A stretch of DNA of 64,000 bases, taken from the NCBI GenBank assembly GCA_028386065.3, contig JAKUCV010006588.1, forward strand, positions 1-64,000, read 5' to 3'. The notes below the pieces were generated by a model. It was not told the origin of the DNA. It ran no database searches and saw only the letters and a program-made list of their open reading frames with translations. This document shows, piece by piece, positions 20,557 to 32,065 of the stretch. Both the position numbers and the translations under genes were made by a program. How positions within the stretch are numbered: the stretch's first letter is position 1; every line of letters begins with the position of its first letter. The stretch comes from Turnera subulata. Lineage: Eukaryota; Streptophyta; Magnoliopsida; Malpighiales; Passifloraceae.

Positions 20557-23500
20557 TTACATTAAGGTAGAGTCAAGTATGCCAAGTTCAGTGCGAATTC
20601 GAAAGTATGACTCTTTGTCTAAGGGTTTTGTGAAGATGCCAGCTAGTTGAGATTTTGTTTCAACAAATTCAATAGTTACATCTCCTTTAGATACATGGTC
20701 CCTAATGAAGTGATGCCTAATATCTATATGTTTTGTTCTAGAATGAAGAACAGGGTTCTTCGTCAAGCTTATGGCACTTGTGTCATCACATTTAAGAGGC
20801 ACATGACTAAGGCTTAGACCATAATCTTTTAGTTGTTGTTTCATCCAAAGAATTTGGGCACAACAACTTCCAGCGGCAATGTATTCCGCTTCGGTGGTAG
20901 ACAATGCAACACTAGCTTGTTTCTTGCTAAACCATGAGACTAAGGAGCTACCTAGCAAATGACATGTTCCACTAGTGCTTTTTCGGTCTAATTTGCAGCC
21001 TGCAAAATCAGAGTCGGAATAACCTACAAGATGATGTGTAGTGCCTTTTGGATACCATAAGCCAACATTTATTGTGCCTACAAGGTATTTCATTATTCGT
21101 TTTATAGCCTTAAGATGAGACTCTTTAGGACAAGATTGAAACCTTGCACATAAACAAACACTAAACATGATATCCGGCCTACTTGCCGTAAGGTAAAGAA
21201 GTGATCCGATCATACCTCGATATTTCTTAATGTCAACTTCAATACCTTTCTCATCTTTGTCTAAATGTATGGAAGTGCTCATTGGTGTGGCCATTTGCTT
21301 GGAGTTGTCCATTTCAAAGCGCTTGAGCAGCTCCTTGCAATACTTGGATTGGGAGATGAATGTTCCTTCCTTCATTTGTTTGACTTGTAAACCGAGGAAG
21401 AATGTCAACTCACCCATCATGGACATCTCAAACTCACTGGTCATCATGTTAGAGAATTCCTTGCACAAAGACTCATTAGTGGCACCAAAAATAATATCAT
21501 CTACATAAATTTGAACCAAAAGAATGTTATGATGTTTGTTCTTAATGAATAAGGTGGTGTCAACCTTCCCTCTAGTGAATCCATTATCCAAAAGAAATTT
21601 ACTCAAACGTTCATACCAAGCTCTTGGAGCTTGTTTGAGACCGTAGAGTGCTTTCTTGAGTTTGAAAACATGATCGGGAAAGGTATGATCTTCAAATCCA
21701 GGAGGTTGAGCAACATATACTTCCTCTTGGATGAAGCCATTTAGAAATGCACTTTTGACATCCATTTGATAAAGTTTGAAATTCATAGATGATGCAAATG
21801 CAAGCAAAAGACGAATAGCTTCTAGACGTGCAACAGGTGCATATGTTTCTTCAAAATCAATTCCTTCTTCTTGATTGTAACCTTTTGCTACCAACCTAGC
21901 TTTGTTTCTAGTTATTATGCCATTTTCATCTAGTTTGTTTCTAAACACCCATTTCGTGCCAATTATTGTGTGATCAATAGGCCTTGGAACCAATTCCCAA
22001 ACATCATTACGTTTGAATTGATTTAGCTCTTCTTGCATAGCCAAGGTCCAATGTTCATCATTAATTGCTTCAGAAATAGTTGTAGGCTCAATTTGTGAAA
22101 CAAATGCAATGTGCCCTATGTTATCTCTAAGAGAATTTCGAGTACTTACTCCGCGGTTGATATCACCTATTACCGTGTCAAGGGGATGATCTTTGGACTC
22201 TCGCCATGCTCTAGGTAATTCTTGGTTGATATCAACCGTTGTTTCTTGCATGTCTTCCACTGGGCTTGGTTCTTCTTGTTGAGGTGCAGCCTCCATTTCT
22301 TGTTGAGGTGTAGGTTCGGTTGAAGTGCCTCCTTTCTTCCAAACGTTGTCTTGCATATCTTCTTCTTCCTTATCATCCAATGACATCTTCTCAAGTGTAC
22401 CTACAAGATCATCACAGAAATCCTTTCTCGCCGAGCGAGTATTATTCTCTGCAAATACAACATGAGGGGACTCCTCAACACTTAAGGTTCGTTTGTTAAA
22501 AACTCTATACGCTTTGCTGCATAATGAATAGCCTAGAAAGATGCCTTCATCAGATTTTGCATCAAATTTTCCCAAATTGTCTTTTCCATTATTATGCACA
22601 AAACATTTGCAGCCAAAGACTCTAAGATGGGAAATATTTGGTTTTCTTCCCTTGTATAATTCATAGGGCGTTTTCATGAGTAATGGCCTAATGATTGCTC
22701 GGTTTAACACGTAGCAAGCCGTACTCACTGCATCAGCCCAGAAATACTTAGGAATGTTAGCCTCATTGAGCATAGTTCTTGCCATTTCCTCAAGACACCG
22801 ATTTTTGCGTTCAACAACGCCATTTTGTTGTGGTGTCCGAGGGGCTGAGAAATTGTGCTCAATGCCATGTTTATCACAAAAAGCTGAAAAATGATTGTTT
22901 TCAAATTCTCCTCCATGATCACTTCTAATGCAAGCAATTAAACAACCTTTTTCATTTTGAACTTTCTTAAGAAAGCTCTTGAATGTATCAAATGCTTCAC
23001 TTTTATGAGTAAGGAATAAAGTCCAAGTGAATCTAGTATAATCATCCACAATAACAAAAGCATAATAGTTCCCTCCAAAACTTTTAATTTGTGAGGGACC
23101 AAAGAGATCCATGTGCAAAAGTTGAAGTGGTCTAGATGTTGAGACAACGTTTTTAGAATGAAACGAAGCTCGCACTTGCTTCCCCTTTTGACATGCATCA
23201 CATATGGAATCCTTCTCAAATTTAATTTTTGGAATGCCAACTACTAAGTCTTGATTAACTAGTTTGTTTATCATTTTCGTATTAACATGACCTACTCTAC
23301 GATGCCATAACCACATATCTTCTTCTTTGCTCATTAGACATTTTGAAAATTTTGATGAAGACTCTTCTAAGTTAGCCATATAAATATTGTCAATTCTATC
23401 ACCTTGTAAAATGATCTTATTATCACTAAGACGTTCTACGGTGCATGACTTGGAATAAAAAATCACACGATTCCCCTTATCACATAATTGACTTATGCTT

Positions 23501-23715
23501 AAGAGATTGTGTTTAAGACCTTTAACAAGCAAGACATTATCAATGGAGGAAGACTCATCTTGGCCAACAGAGCCAATGCCGATGATTTTTCCTTTGTTGT
23601 TGTCTCCAAAGACAACGTTTCCTCTATTTGATGGCTTTATTTGCATAAATTTGGATGCTTCTCCGGTCATGTGCTTGGAGCATCCGCTATCAAGGTACCA
23701 AAGTACACTTTATGC
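20557..23715 (-). CDS. Copia-1 pol: protease, integrase, RT, RNase H
   Basis: Open for more than 1,037 codons. Order: aspartic protease motif [11 protein letters not shown] just upstream of the first ATG (23670); integrase zinc region HRRVGH...CDACQKG (residues 123-160 from that ATG), catalytic Asp in HMDLFG (188), Asp in RSDHGGEFE (251) and Glu in NGVVERKN (287); RT with [11 protein letters not shown] and the catalytic YVDD (722-725); RNase H with YSDSDFAGC and [13 protein letters not shown]; end at LGILDSTLM. An in-frame TAA just before the protease separates it from gag. The enzymes that copy and insert the element look intact, in contrast to gag. Confidence 0.93.
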
Positions 23716-23744
23716 CTTCAAGCATACCTACAACATCAAATCAA

Positions 23745-25368
23745 TGAGATTTAGGTACCCAAATCTTCTTGGGTCCTTGAGTGTTAGGTGCATAGTGGTT
23801 ATGAGCTTCTTCTTGAGCCCAATGCCTATGCCTAGTGAAACAAACAGGAGCAATGTGTCCTATTCTATTTCAATAATGACAAATGACATTTGGGTTATGC
23901 ATTCTTCTAGGTTGATAGTAGTTACTATGTTTCCTATACTTATGCACATTGCTCACTTTGTTTACCTTAGGTTGTACCTTAGGTTTCTTTGATTCAACTT
24001 TATGTCTTTTAGGTTCATTTCTAAAACCTATTCCATGCCTAGTAGATTGCAAGTTACCTAGCATAGAATTCATATTTTTATGAGGAGTATTAAACTTCTT
24101 CAAGGTTGTTTCAAGTTGTTCAACTTGTTTCCTTAAAGGTATACATGAAGAACATTCCTCTACACTCTTCTTTTCTAGCATCTTATTTTCATCCTTCAGC
24201 TTCCTATTTTCACATGCTAATTTTTCATTTTGTTCTTTTAAAGAGCCACAAGATACCCATTCCTTAGGTGTGTCTAGAGTCTTATTTTCTTCCTTAAGAT
24301 TCTTATTCTCATTAGACACATTTTCCATATCGTTTTCCAAAGTTATAACTTGTTTCTTTAAACTCTTATTAACTTTAGAAATAGAAATGAATTCACCATA
24401 AAGCTCATCAAATGCATTTTGTAACTCTTCATATGAGACATTTTCATTTGGAGAAATGGTACTTACCTCTTCCGGTTCTTCCCTTGCCATGAGACATAGG
24501 TTAGCCGTTTCTTCTTCATCACTATCGGATGATTCATCACCAGAATCGCCTCCCCATGAGATGTATGCCCTTTGCTTCTTGTAGGACTTCTTCTCCTTTC
24601 CCTCCTTTGCTTTGGGGCACTTGGGCTTGATGTGCCCACTCTCTCCACACCCATAGCACTTGGGTGGTCCGGACATCTTTCTCCCTTTCTTTACAAATTC
24701 CTTCTTCATGAATTTGTGGAATTTGCGGATGACAAGTCCAAGTTCCTGATCGTCATCGCTAGAGTCTGATTCAGTGAGCTCTTCCGTCTTGGAGGTGGAA
24801 GCTTTGAGAGCTATGTTCTTCTTCTTTGGTTCCTGTAAAGAGGGTTTAAGGATAGTACTTTCATAGGTTAGAAGATTACCTCTAAGACTGTCAATGGTTG
24901 TGTTCGACGTCCCGATGTTTTCATAGATTGCGTCGGCTTTAGAACGCCATTCAGGAGTGAGGCATCTAAGGATTCTTCTGACCAGTCCTTGTCGGAGTAG
25001 ACCTTCTTGAGAGCATGAAGGTTATTTACGATTTTAGAGAATCGTTCGAACATCTCCTCTATTCCTTCGTTCTCCTTCATTCGAAAGAGTTCGTAATCTG
25101 CAGTGAGGGAGTCGATTTTGGCCTCTCGAACTTGATCGGTTCCTTCGTAGGTGACTTCCAGCTTATCCCACATTTCTTTTGCGGTTGTGCAGCAAGAGAT
25201 TTTCCGGTAATCATCGGGGTTGACTGCACAATAGAGCATGTTGATTGATTTGGCATTGTTTTCAACCAATATAATGTCTGCAGCGTTGTACTCCTCCTCC
25301 GTCTTTGGCACTTGAATTTCACCAACTTTCTTCATCGGAATTTGCTCTCCAAACTTCATGATTCTCCA
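23745..25368 (-). pseudogene. Copia-1 gag, 5'-truncated, broken
   Basis: Encodes the nucleocapsid precursor that packages element RNA. Seen: the gag core EMWDKLEVTYEGTDQVREAK and MKENEGIEEMFERFSKIVNN, a frameshift near 24990 (the original frame continues as VRRILRCLTPEWRSKADAI), the zinc knuckle CYGCGESGHIKPKC, a long coiled-coil-like Glu/Lys/Asn region, and a second CX2CX4HX4C knuckle whose second Cys is a TGA stop (about 23868-23870). The start is missing: gag joins LTR sequence directly at 25368/25369. Confidence 0.88.
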
Positions 25369-26768
25369 ACGGGTGCTTAACAAACCGTTACAAACCTAGA
25401 GTTCTAATCACAAGAAACTCTAATCTCTTGCTTGAAGATACCTCACTTCAAGACTTCTCACACAAGAAGATATACCCTCTTCCTATGAATCTCAACAAGG
25501 GAACTAACCTCCCTTAAGGTGTATAGCAATACAATCACTCAAACAAAAGCTCTCACAAGAGTAGATAAGAGTTACAGAATTTAAGCTCAAAAAGGCAACT
25601 CTCAAATCCTCAATAGGATATTGGCTCAATAAAAATTGATTTTGATGTATGAAATGAATGCTCCAATATTAAGAGTTGATTTGTTTTGAATCAGAGCTGA
25701 AAATGCTTAATTTGTAGCTCTGAAAAGTCATGGAGTCGTTTGAAAACCACCCAAGAAAAAGCTTTAAACAAAACATAGTGGGTGCTAAAAGTTGTCAGCA
25801 ATAACGGCAATAACATCGATGTTTAAAGGCTCAACATCGATGTTTTGTCCAGTAAATTTGAATTTTCGGACTAACGGTAACTAAAACATCGATGTTCTCA
25901 AACCCAACATCGATGTTATTTTGATTCTGTGTAAAAATCCTTGAAAGCTTCATATGAAGAACATCGATGTTTTAAAAACAACATCGATGTTATTTTGTTT
26001 CTGTGAAAAATGATTAAAGCTGACCATTGAAGAACATCGATGTTATGAAATCCAACATCGATGTTTTGCTTATGTAAAGGATATTTTCAAATGCAACGGT
26101 CATGAGAACATTGATGTTTAGGAATCCAACATCGATGTTCTGAGCCTTCTGCCAATTTTGGGAAAATTCTTTGAAGGCATAAACATCGATGTTTAGATTA
26201 CAACATCGATGTTTTTGAGCTACTGCCAACTTTTGAAAAAATCGTTGAAACCAAGAACATCGATGTTTGGGATTCCAACATCGATGTTATTTTGGCTCGG
26301 CAAAAACGATTTTAAAGTCGACTTGAAAGAACATCGACGTTACAAATGGGAACATCGATGTTATGACTAATTTTAAAAGCAACGGTCATTATAACATCGA
26401 TGTTATGTATTCCAACATCGATGTTATTTGCCTACTGCCAATTTTTGAAAGATTGTTTGAGGGTATAACATCGATGTGGTGAAATATAACATCGATGTTA
26501 TTGACTCAAAAAAATAGTTTGATGTTTTATGTGGTGCATGAGCAAACTTTATCTTATTTTGAGCCAATGTCCTAGAAGAGTTGAGTGTTATACCTTGTAC
26601 AATTTATGATTCTAACTCTTCTTTCTTGGCTCTTCAATCTTGTGCTCATTCACTTTGATCCTTTGCTCTTGAATGGTTTCTTTTGCTTGAGGATTCATTT
26701 CTTTTTGCTTCCTGAATAGTTTGTCAATATCAAAACCTATAAGAAGCAAGGAGGCATTAGTTCCAACA
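25369..26768 (-). repeat. Copia-1 5' LTR, truncated (1,400 bp)
   Basis: Matches 15309-16708 at a constant offset of 10,060 with no gaps. The last 197 bp of the LTR, the primer-binding site, the leader and the first codons of gag are missing; the break is at ACGGGTGCTTAACAAACC. The palindrome array is at 25810-26500; differences from the other LTR are often CG to TG or CA in the palindromes. Confidence 0.9.
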
Positions 26769-26773
26769 GATGG

Positions 26774-28250
26774 TGGATGGTCGGCTTAGCCATGCAACGA
26801 GGATTCAGATTAGTTGAATTAATGAGGACTTTTAAAGTCAATATCGCTTTGATGGTAAATGATTCAATTGTTATTTATCCTTATTTGATAGTTTTTATTC
26901 TACCATCTAGCCACTACAAGTGTCTACTCTCATATAGTCTTGACGTCAAAAATAACACCTCAAAAATTTTCATATTTTTATTTATAAAAATATTTAAAAT
27001 TAATATTTTTTAGCCTAATAAATATTTTTGGAAATTAATTCGTAAATGATTTACTTTCCCTAATGTTTAATGATTTATTAAAATTTTTGTTATAATTTAT
27101 TTTAAATTAGTTGAGGGAAGGTTTTTGAAAATAGATTTCAGCTAACTTTTGGAAAATAGGTTGAGGTGCTATTTTATTCAAAACATGTAGTTTTTTCAAA
27201 AAAAAGAAAGAACATGTAGTTTTGAGAAATCTATAAAATAAAACACAAGCAAAGTTGTGTTTTGACTTGTGCATTGACCGAGTTAATTATGTGAATTGAC
27301 AAAACTATGTCGTTTTTGTTTCAGGAAAACCCTAGGATTCAATGCACATATACAACCTTCTTCCAGCAACCACGGCGCCGCCGCTGCCGTTTGATGGGTA
27401 AGTCAGGCTTCTCTACTCTCCTTTCCCTCAACCTAGTGGATCCGCGACGCGCTCGGGACTTGTGGCGGAGAAGCCAAGGCTAGAACGGTGAGGCGAGGTT
27501 GAGCCCAATTAACCGCAGATCTGGCAGATGGCGACCGATTCGAGGTCCAGGATCGTGTTCTGTAGTGACTCGAGTTGATCTTCGGCTCGGGAGAACTCCG
27601 GCGAGCTCTATGGTGGCAGCAGGTCTAGGCGACTGTTGGAACGGGTAAGGATTAGTTTCATGTTTTCCAGATTAAACAAATGCTTCGATCCGTGTTCCTG
27701 CGAGGCTTGAGGTTGTTCTGAGCACGACCTATTGTTCTTGTCACCGGCGCTGACACTCAGCAGACTGTGGCTTTGACAGGTAAGGACCTATCTTCCTCTT
27801 TTTGTGATTGAGTTTTCGTTTTTGTGTTATTTTTTTCGTGGATCTATGGTTAATAGAGTTAGTTATACTTGGATTTGTTGGTTTTGTAACAGTTCTGAAA
27901 GATGACGTGCAGATCTATCCGTGGCTGGAAGTTTTTTAGCAGATCTGTAGGCGGCCAAGCAATTTTTCCGAGTATATAGTTGTGGTTCTTCGTTTGCCGG
28001 ATTTCGGTTTAATTTATTGTATTTTATTATGTAAAAACCACTACAATTATTTTGTTGTATTATAATTAATTTTTTGTATTTCTGTAAAAATATTACTAGA
28101 AAATGAAGGTGTGCACGTTCGTTTTGTTTCGTGCATTCTGCTTCATTTTTTACTTACGTAAATTTATTGTAATTAACTTTAAACACTATTAGGAGCGTAT
28201 ATTAATATATTAATGTTGAATTTATTTATTTTTTTATTTTTCTAATTATA
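26774..28250. other. CACTA interior, right of Copia-1
   Basis: AT-rich. A GC-richer island at 27360-27800 (CGGCGCCGCCGCTGCCG, then GATGGGTAAGTCAGG) looks like a captured exon edge with a GT donor, and resembles in style the 32190-32230 segment, but no gene can be assigned. No transposase frame. Confidence 0.45.
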
Positions 28251-28605
28251 ATTTGCGACGGATGTAGTGAGGATTTTATTTGTGATGATTTTATTCCCTT
28301 ACAAAGAGTATGGGAGATAGTATCGGATTATTATTGTGAGGAAAAAAAACCCTTGCAACTAGTGAGGGTATTAGTAATGGACCAATTGCAAGGGATGTAC
28401 GTCCTTCATAATTTGTGAGGCACCATTCCTTGCTAAATCCGTCGCAAAGTAGTCCGTTACAAATTCCCTCACTACCGGATTTGCAACGAAGGGTTTAATC
28501 TGGGATTTCATCCGTGACAAAATCCGTTGCAAATCCCAATATCCGTTACAAATCGCTGAAAATCCCTTGCTAAATCCGTTAGTAAAGAGCCTTTTTCTAG
28601 TATAA

Positions 28606-28640
28606 GAAACAATCTATCACTTGTTGCATAACGGTTTGTA
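28606..28640 (-). pseudogene. F-box pseudogene H, part upstream of CACTA
   Basis: On the minus strand GTGATAGATTGTTTCTTA continues the SDRLFLRMWEL phrase broken at 13974. Similarity to C is lost after about 35 bp, so the N-terminal two thirds of H is deleted. Confidence 0.75.
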
Positions 28641-28854
28641 AAGAGGGCTCAGTTATGATCAGTAGTGAAAGAGCACAAGCAATCAAAACGGGTCGACAAC
28701 TTTAAAAAGGTAGCTTGTCTGGAATTGCATTACAACCTCTTTTGATAAGCATTCCTCCTGATGTTTAATTCCTACCATTATCAAAATCCTTTGGGGTGGT
28801 TCCAGGGGCGGAGCCAGCCCAGCAGGTTTGGGGGGACCAACGAAAATTTTTTGC

Positions 28855-29285
28855 TGAAGGAGGCCGAATAGTGTTATTGCAACAACACGGCTTTAGTGAA
28901 GATAGATTGTTTCTTAGGATCTGGGAAATAAAAGACTACAAGAAAGGAGAATGGAGCTGCAAATATAATCTCTTCTACGATTAATTTGACACCAATGATG
29001 CCACTCTGCTAGCCCAATTTGGATGGACTTACAACCTTTGGGTTTGGACCCAAATGATGAAGGTGTTGTTTACTTTCATCATCGCCATGGCTCTTTGCAG
29101 CGTGTGTTCACGTGTAACTTACTCACCACAGAAGTCAAACAGCTCCAAAGCAACAAATCACCTGACAAGGAATTTTGGGATTTCCGTAATATGTTACACA
29201 GTATGTAATACCAGAGTGGCCTACACATATCCCTGTGCTCCCTCAAGGTGCCAATTAATTCTCCACAGTATTTTCCGTAGTATAA
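28855..29285 (+). pseudogene. F-box pseudogene I, C-terminal part
   Basis: Encodes LLQQHGFSEDRLFLRIWEI, KDYKKGEWSCKYNLFYD, stop, then in another frame LGLDPNDEGVVYF and FTCNLLTTEVKQLQSN. Closest in the window to B (34500-34923), including the PINSPQ tail. The F-box half is missing. Upstream, GGGGCGGAGCCAGCCC at 28803 looks like the end of another repeat. Confidence 0.8.
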
Positions 29286-29338
29286 GCTAGCAGGAAAGTC
29301 ATTGTAGAACAACTACTGAATGTTTTTTTTTTTTTATT

Positions 29339-29560
29339 TTGATGCTAACGTTGGAGCAGTTGTTGAGGCAAATAGGGCCACAACCTATTTTGTTGGTCCT
29401 CGATGATATTTGGCCAGACTCAGATCACCTTCTTGACAAGTTCAATTTTGGAACATCAAATTACAAGATTCTGGTGATACCAAGATCTGCGTTCCCTCGA
29501 TTTAAATCTAACTTACAGATAGGCTTTTGCTGCGAGCAATTAACTCTAGAGCAATATTTT
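29339..29560 (+). pseudogene. NB-ARC fragment of an RPW8-type (RNL) resistance gene
   Basis: Encodes QPILLVLDDIWPDSDHLLDK, then NYKILVIPRSAFPRF: the kinase-2 (Walker B) and RNBS-B motifs of an NB-ARC ATPase. The wording (LDDVWPxSExLLxKFxF, RSAFPRF) is typical of helper NLRs of the NRG1/ADR1 group. No P-loop, RPW8 domain or LRR is present. The same piece occurs at 34990-35240 and 48215-48290, always just after or before an F-box copy, so it is a fixed passenger of the duplication unit. Confidence 0.75.
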
Positions 29561-29689
29561 CTTTGTTCTTTCATGTTTGTATGCCTGCAACATATCTCAG
29601 AAAGCCAAAGTCGAACTTGCCCTTATGTGATACATCTATCATATTCCATCTTATTTGTCCTCGGCAAATAGAGGAGGTTACCAAAGCAT

Positions 29690-30120
29690 GGTATATAATT
29701 GATACCCCTAGAGAGGACGGAGAATCCGTAGATTCTATTGTTTTTGGGGTTTGTTACTTATGGCTCTCTTCGATTTCTCCAGCATGGTAATGATATATTT
29801 TCCCGAGTCCCGCAAGACTATTCGAGAGGAGAATGGAGCTAAAGTATAATATCTTCAGCGATGAGCTTGAGCTTATCACCGATGATGCCCGTTTTCTGGA
29901 TGTGGACCCCAAAGACGAGGAAGTTGTTTATTTCTGTCATTATTTAGTGAAGATGAAGCGTATTTTCTACTTTACAAACCAAAGAAGTGAAACTGTTGGT
30001 GACAATTGGGTAGAATGTACAACCCGTAATACCAGACTGGCCTACCCATGTTCCTATGCTAACACCAGTTGCCAGTACTTGCATGAGAATATACTTTTGG
30101 GAGTTAATGCAAATGATTTT
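29690..30120 (+). pseudogene. F-box C-terminal fragment
   Basis: Encodes IIDTPREDGESVDSIVFGVC, then ELKYNIFSDELELITDDARF, DVDPKDEEVVYFCHY and NTRLAYPCSY in shifted frames. It corresponds to the last 140 residues of the family. No F-box. Confidence 0.7.
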
Positions 30121-30129
30121 CAGTAATGT

Positions 30130-31188
30130 TTAGTTCTGAATCATTTTCAGTAATGATTTTCATTTGGTTCTTAGAAAAACAGCTATTGAATGATGTCCTG
30201 AATCTTTTGAATGGCAGTGCAGATATCCCCATCAAACGTGGGCTTTTTGAAGAGCAAGATTCATCAAAATTAATATTGAAGAGAAGTGCAACGAATCGAC
30301 CAAGAACCTCATAGGCTAGACGAATTATGTCTAATTGATTGAATATTATTTAACCAAAGCCAATTTCTTATCCAATTTCATCCTGATGATATACGGAATT
30401 GGATTATTGGCACTAATTACTCTAGTTGTATCATTGTCGCAGCTTGGTTAATTTATAACGGTTTCTGCAGTGGGTAACATTAGCTAGCTATATCTCTCTA
30501 TTAGTCTTAACCATGTTGGTTATGATCTATATTGCTTTAGTCAGAGTTCAATGGCAATGATAAAAATGCTCAAATAAAAAAATTCCGCAGTAAAATGTCA
30601 TAAATATAATTCGAGAAGATGGTATTCTCATCCACCATAACCCAAAGGTCGCCTAATTAAAAAAGACACTTGGTGTCTTTGCAATGTCTTTCAGTGTGCC
30701 GTATCAGTATTGGCCTGCACCTGTTCCTCTGCTCCCATAAAATGCAGCCTTTTTTTTTACTGCTGATCGATGATTGATATGGTCATTTGATCAGCCAATG
30801 AATAAAGTTACGCCTATGAAACTCCGCAATCAACAACTATATGAAGAAAAATGAGAAAAGAATCACAAAACACAACTTAAAAATAGTGTGAAACCCACCC
30901 TTCTTGCTCTTTCCAAATGTCCTGCTTACTCCTTTCTATATTGTTTAACAGATTCTGCAGAAGCAATGAGGTTACTGCAAATTGTCTGGTAAGTTCGATT
31001 GTAACTTGTTATGGCTTTATCAGTCTAGAGGCTTTAGCCTGAGAAAAATCAAATAGACACTCCTATTGAATCCCTTTGTTCTTAAACTCCAATTCATTCC
31101 TTGCTAGCCTAATTCACTATACAACAACTAATCCAATTATCATCCACGAAGATTCATTGGAAGAACAGCCTGAAAGCTTCGGCGAATA
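30130..31188. other. Intergenic with one F-box tail relic
   Basis: At 30668-30742 the tail phrase GGTGTCTTTGCAATGTCTTT plus TATTGGCCTGCACCTGTTCC is recognisable. Nothing else can be supported. Confidence 0.5.
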
Positions 31189-31198
31189 ATATTCCAGC

Positions 31199-31644
31199 GG
31201 GTTAAGCACCTTTTGTATACCTCAAATTTTCCTTTTGTCCTGATCGTATACCCCGGAATTTCTATGTCCCTTTTATGTATCCCGAAATTTCAATTTTTGT
31301 CCCTTTCATGTGTCTCGGGCAGCCCAAGCGATGATAGCCATCTACCGGGGTCCATTTAACACGTGTCGCAATTCTATTGGCACCAAATGGATATTATTTT
31401 GGGTCCCACCTTATTTCTCAAATATTATAGTTTGTGGGTCCCACGAAAATTTCCGCATGGCCCCAATGGCATTATGCCACGTGTCAAGTGGACCCGGACA
31501 AATGGCCATGTCATCGTCCAGGCTGCCCAAGGTACACAAAAGGGACAGAAATTGAAACCCGGGTACATAAAAGGGACACGGAAACTCCGGGGTATACGAT
31601 CGGGACAAAAAGAAAACTCGAGGTATGTTAAAAGTGTTTAACCC
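31199..31644. mobile_element. Foldback MITE, Mutator-like (446 bp)
   Basis: Two arms of about 125 bp are inverted copies: GGGTTAAGCACCTTTTGTAT at the left end and, complemented, GGGTTAAACACTTTTAACAT at the right end. They contain matching phrases such as CGTATACCCCGGAA / TCCGGGGTATACG. Flanks ATATTCCAGC (31189-31198) and ATATTCGAAC (31645-31654) are a likely decayed 9-10 bp target duplication, as expected for Mutator-like elements. The interior has CACGTGTC phrases and no gene. Confidence 0.75.
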
Positions 31645-31704
31645 ATATTCGAACCATGCCCTCATCAGATACAGCCAAAGAATTCAGCTATACTAAATAT
31701 GATC

Positions 31705-31985
31705 CTTACAACTTGAATAGATGATGATGGATCAATTCTTTACTTAGAAGTACCTGGAAGCTTTAGAGAGGGCCAAGAGTTAATGATTAAGGCCATAGTA
31801 CAGCCGGTGACATAATGGAATTACCCTACTAAGTTTCTGTTGACCTTAACCATTTGGTTATCATCTACAATCATGAATTACAAGAATTAATGATAATAGT
31901 CAGAGCTCAAAAAAAACAATATCGCAATCATGAATTAATGATAATAGTCATACAATTCGTCGAAAATATGTAATTCGAAATATCA
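31705..31985. repeat. Second copy of the F-box 3' flank block
   Basis: Matches 13140-13430 and 62620-62900 (AGCTTTAGAGAGGGCCAAGA; GGCCATAGTACAGC). Here the adjacent F-box gene is absent: a short T-run and SINE-like sequence follow instead. Confidence 0.7.
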
Positions 31986-32065
31986 GTACCTTTTTTTTAT
32001 ACATAAAATGATACGCTTTATTGATGGGCAAAAGGTACGAAACATATATTACATAACAAAACCAA

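Larger units (their letters stand above)
15112..26768 (-). mobile_element. Copia-1, SIRE-like LTR retrotransposon
   Basis: Seen: ends TGTTAGAACA (15112) and its partner ...CCAACA (26768), flanked by the 5-bp target duplication GATGG at 15107-15111 and 26769-26773. Order on the minus strand: 5' LTR remnant (26768-25369), gag, protease-integrase-RT-RNase H, a 3.8-kb extra region, polypurine tract, 3' LTR (16708-15112). The extra region after pol, holding a plant-transposon-type ORF, and the phrase CTAGAGGGGGGGTGAATAG near the LTR end fit the SIRE/Maximus lineage. The aligned 1,400 bp of the LTRs are equal in length, with about 26 substitutions by eye (about 1.9%). The element has lost the inner end of its 5' LTR, the primer site and the gag start, so it cannot move on its own. 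Confidence 0.92.
13975..28602. mobile_element. Non-autonomous CACTA transposon, split by Copia-1
   Basis: Seen: the left end CACTACTAGAAAACAACC at 13975 is the classic CACTA terminus. The right end, complemented, reads TACTAGAAAAAGG and ends at 28602, so it lacks the outermost CAC. The 3-bp target duplication TAA is at 13972-13974 and 28603-28605. Subterminal repeats built on TTACTAATTGCGACGGATAA fill both ends (14030-14510 and 28250-28590). Without the nested Copia-1 and its duplication the element is about 2.97 kb. No TNP2- or TNPA-like frame is visible, so it is non-autonomous. It split F-box pseudogene H. Confidence 0.9.

Noticed and set aside
22170..22394. Frames overlapping Copia-1 pol, such as this one and 22725-23240
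   Set aside because: Shadow frames of the pol gene.
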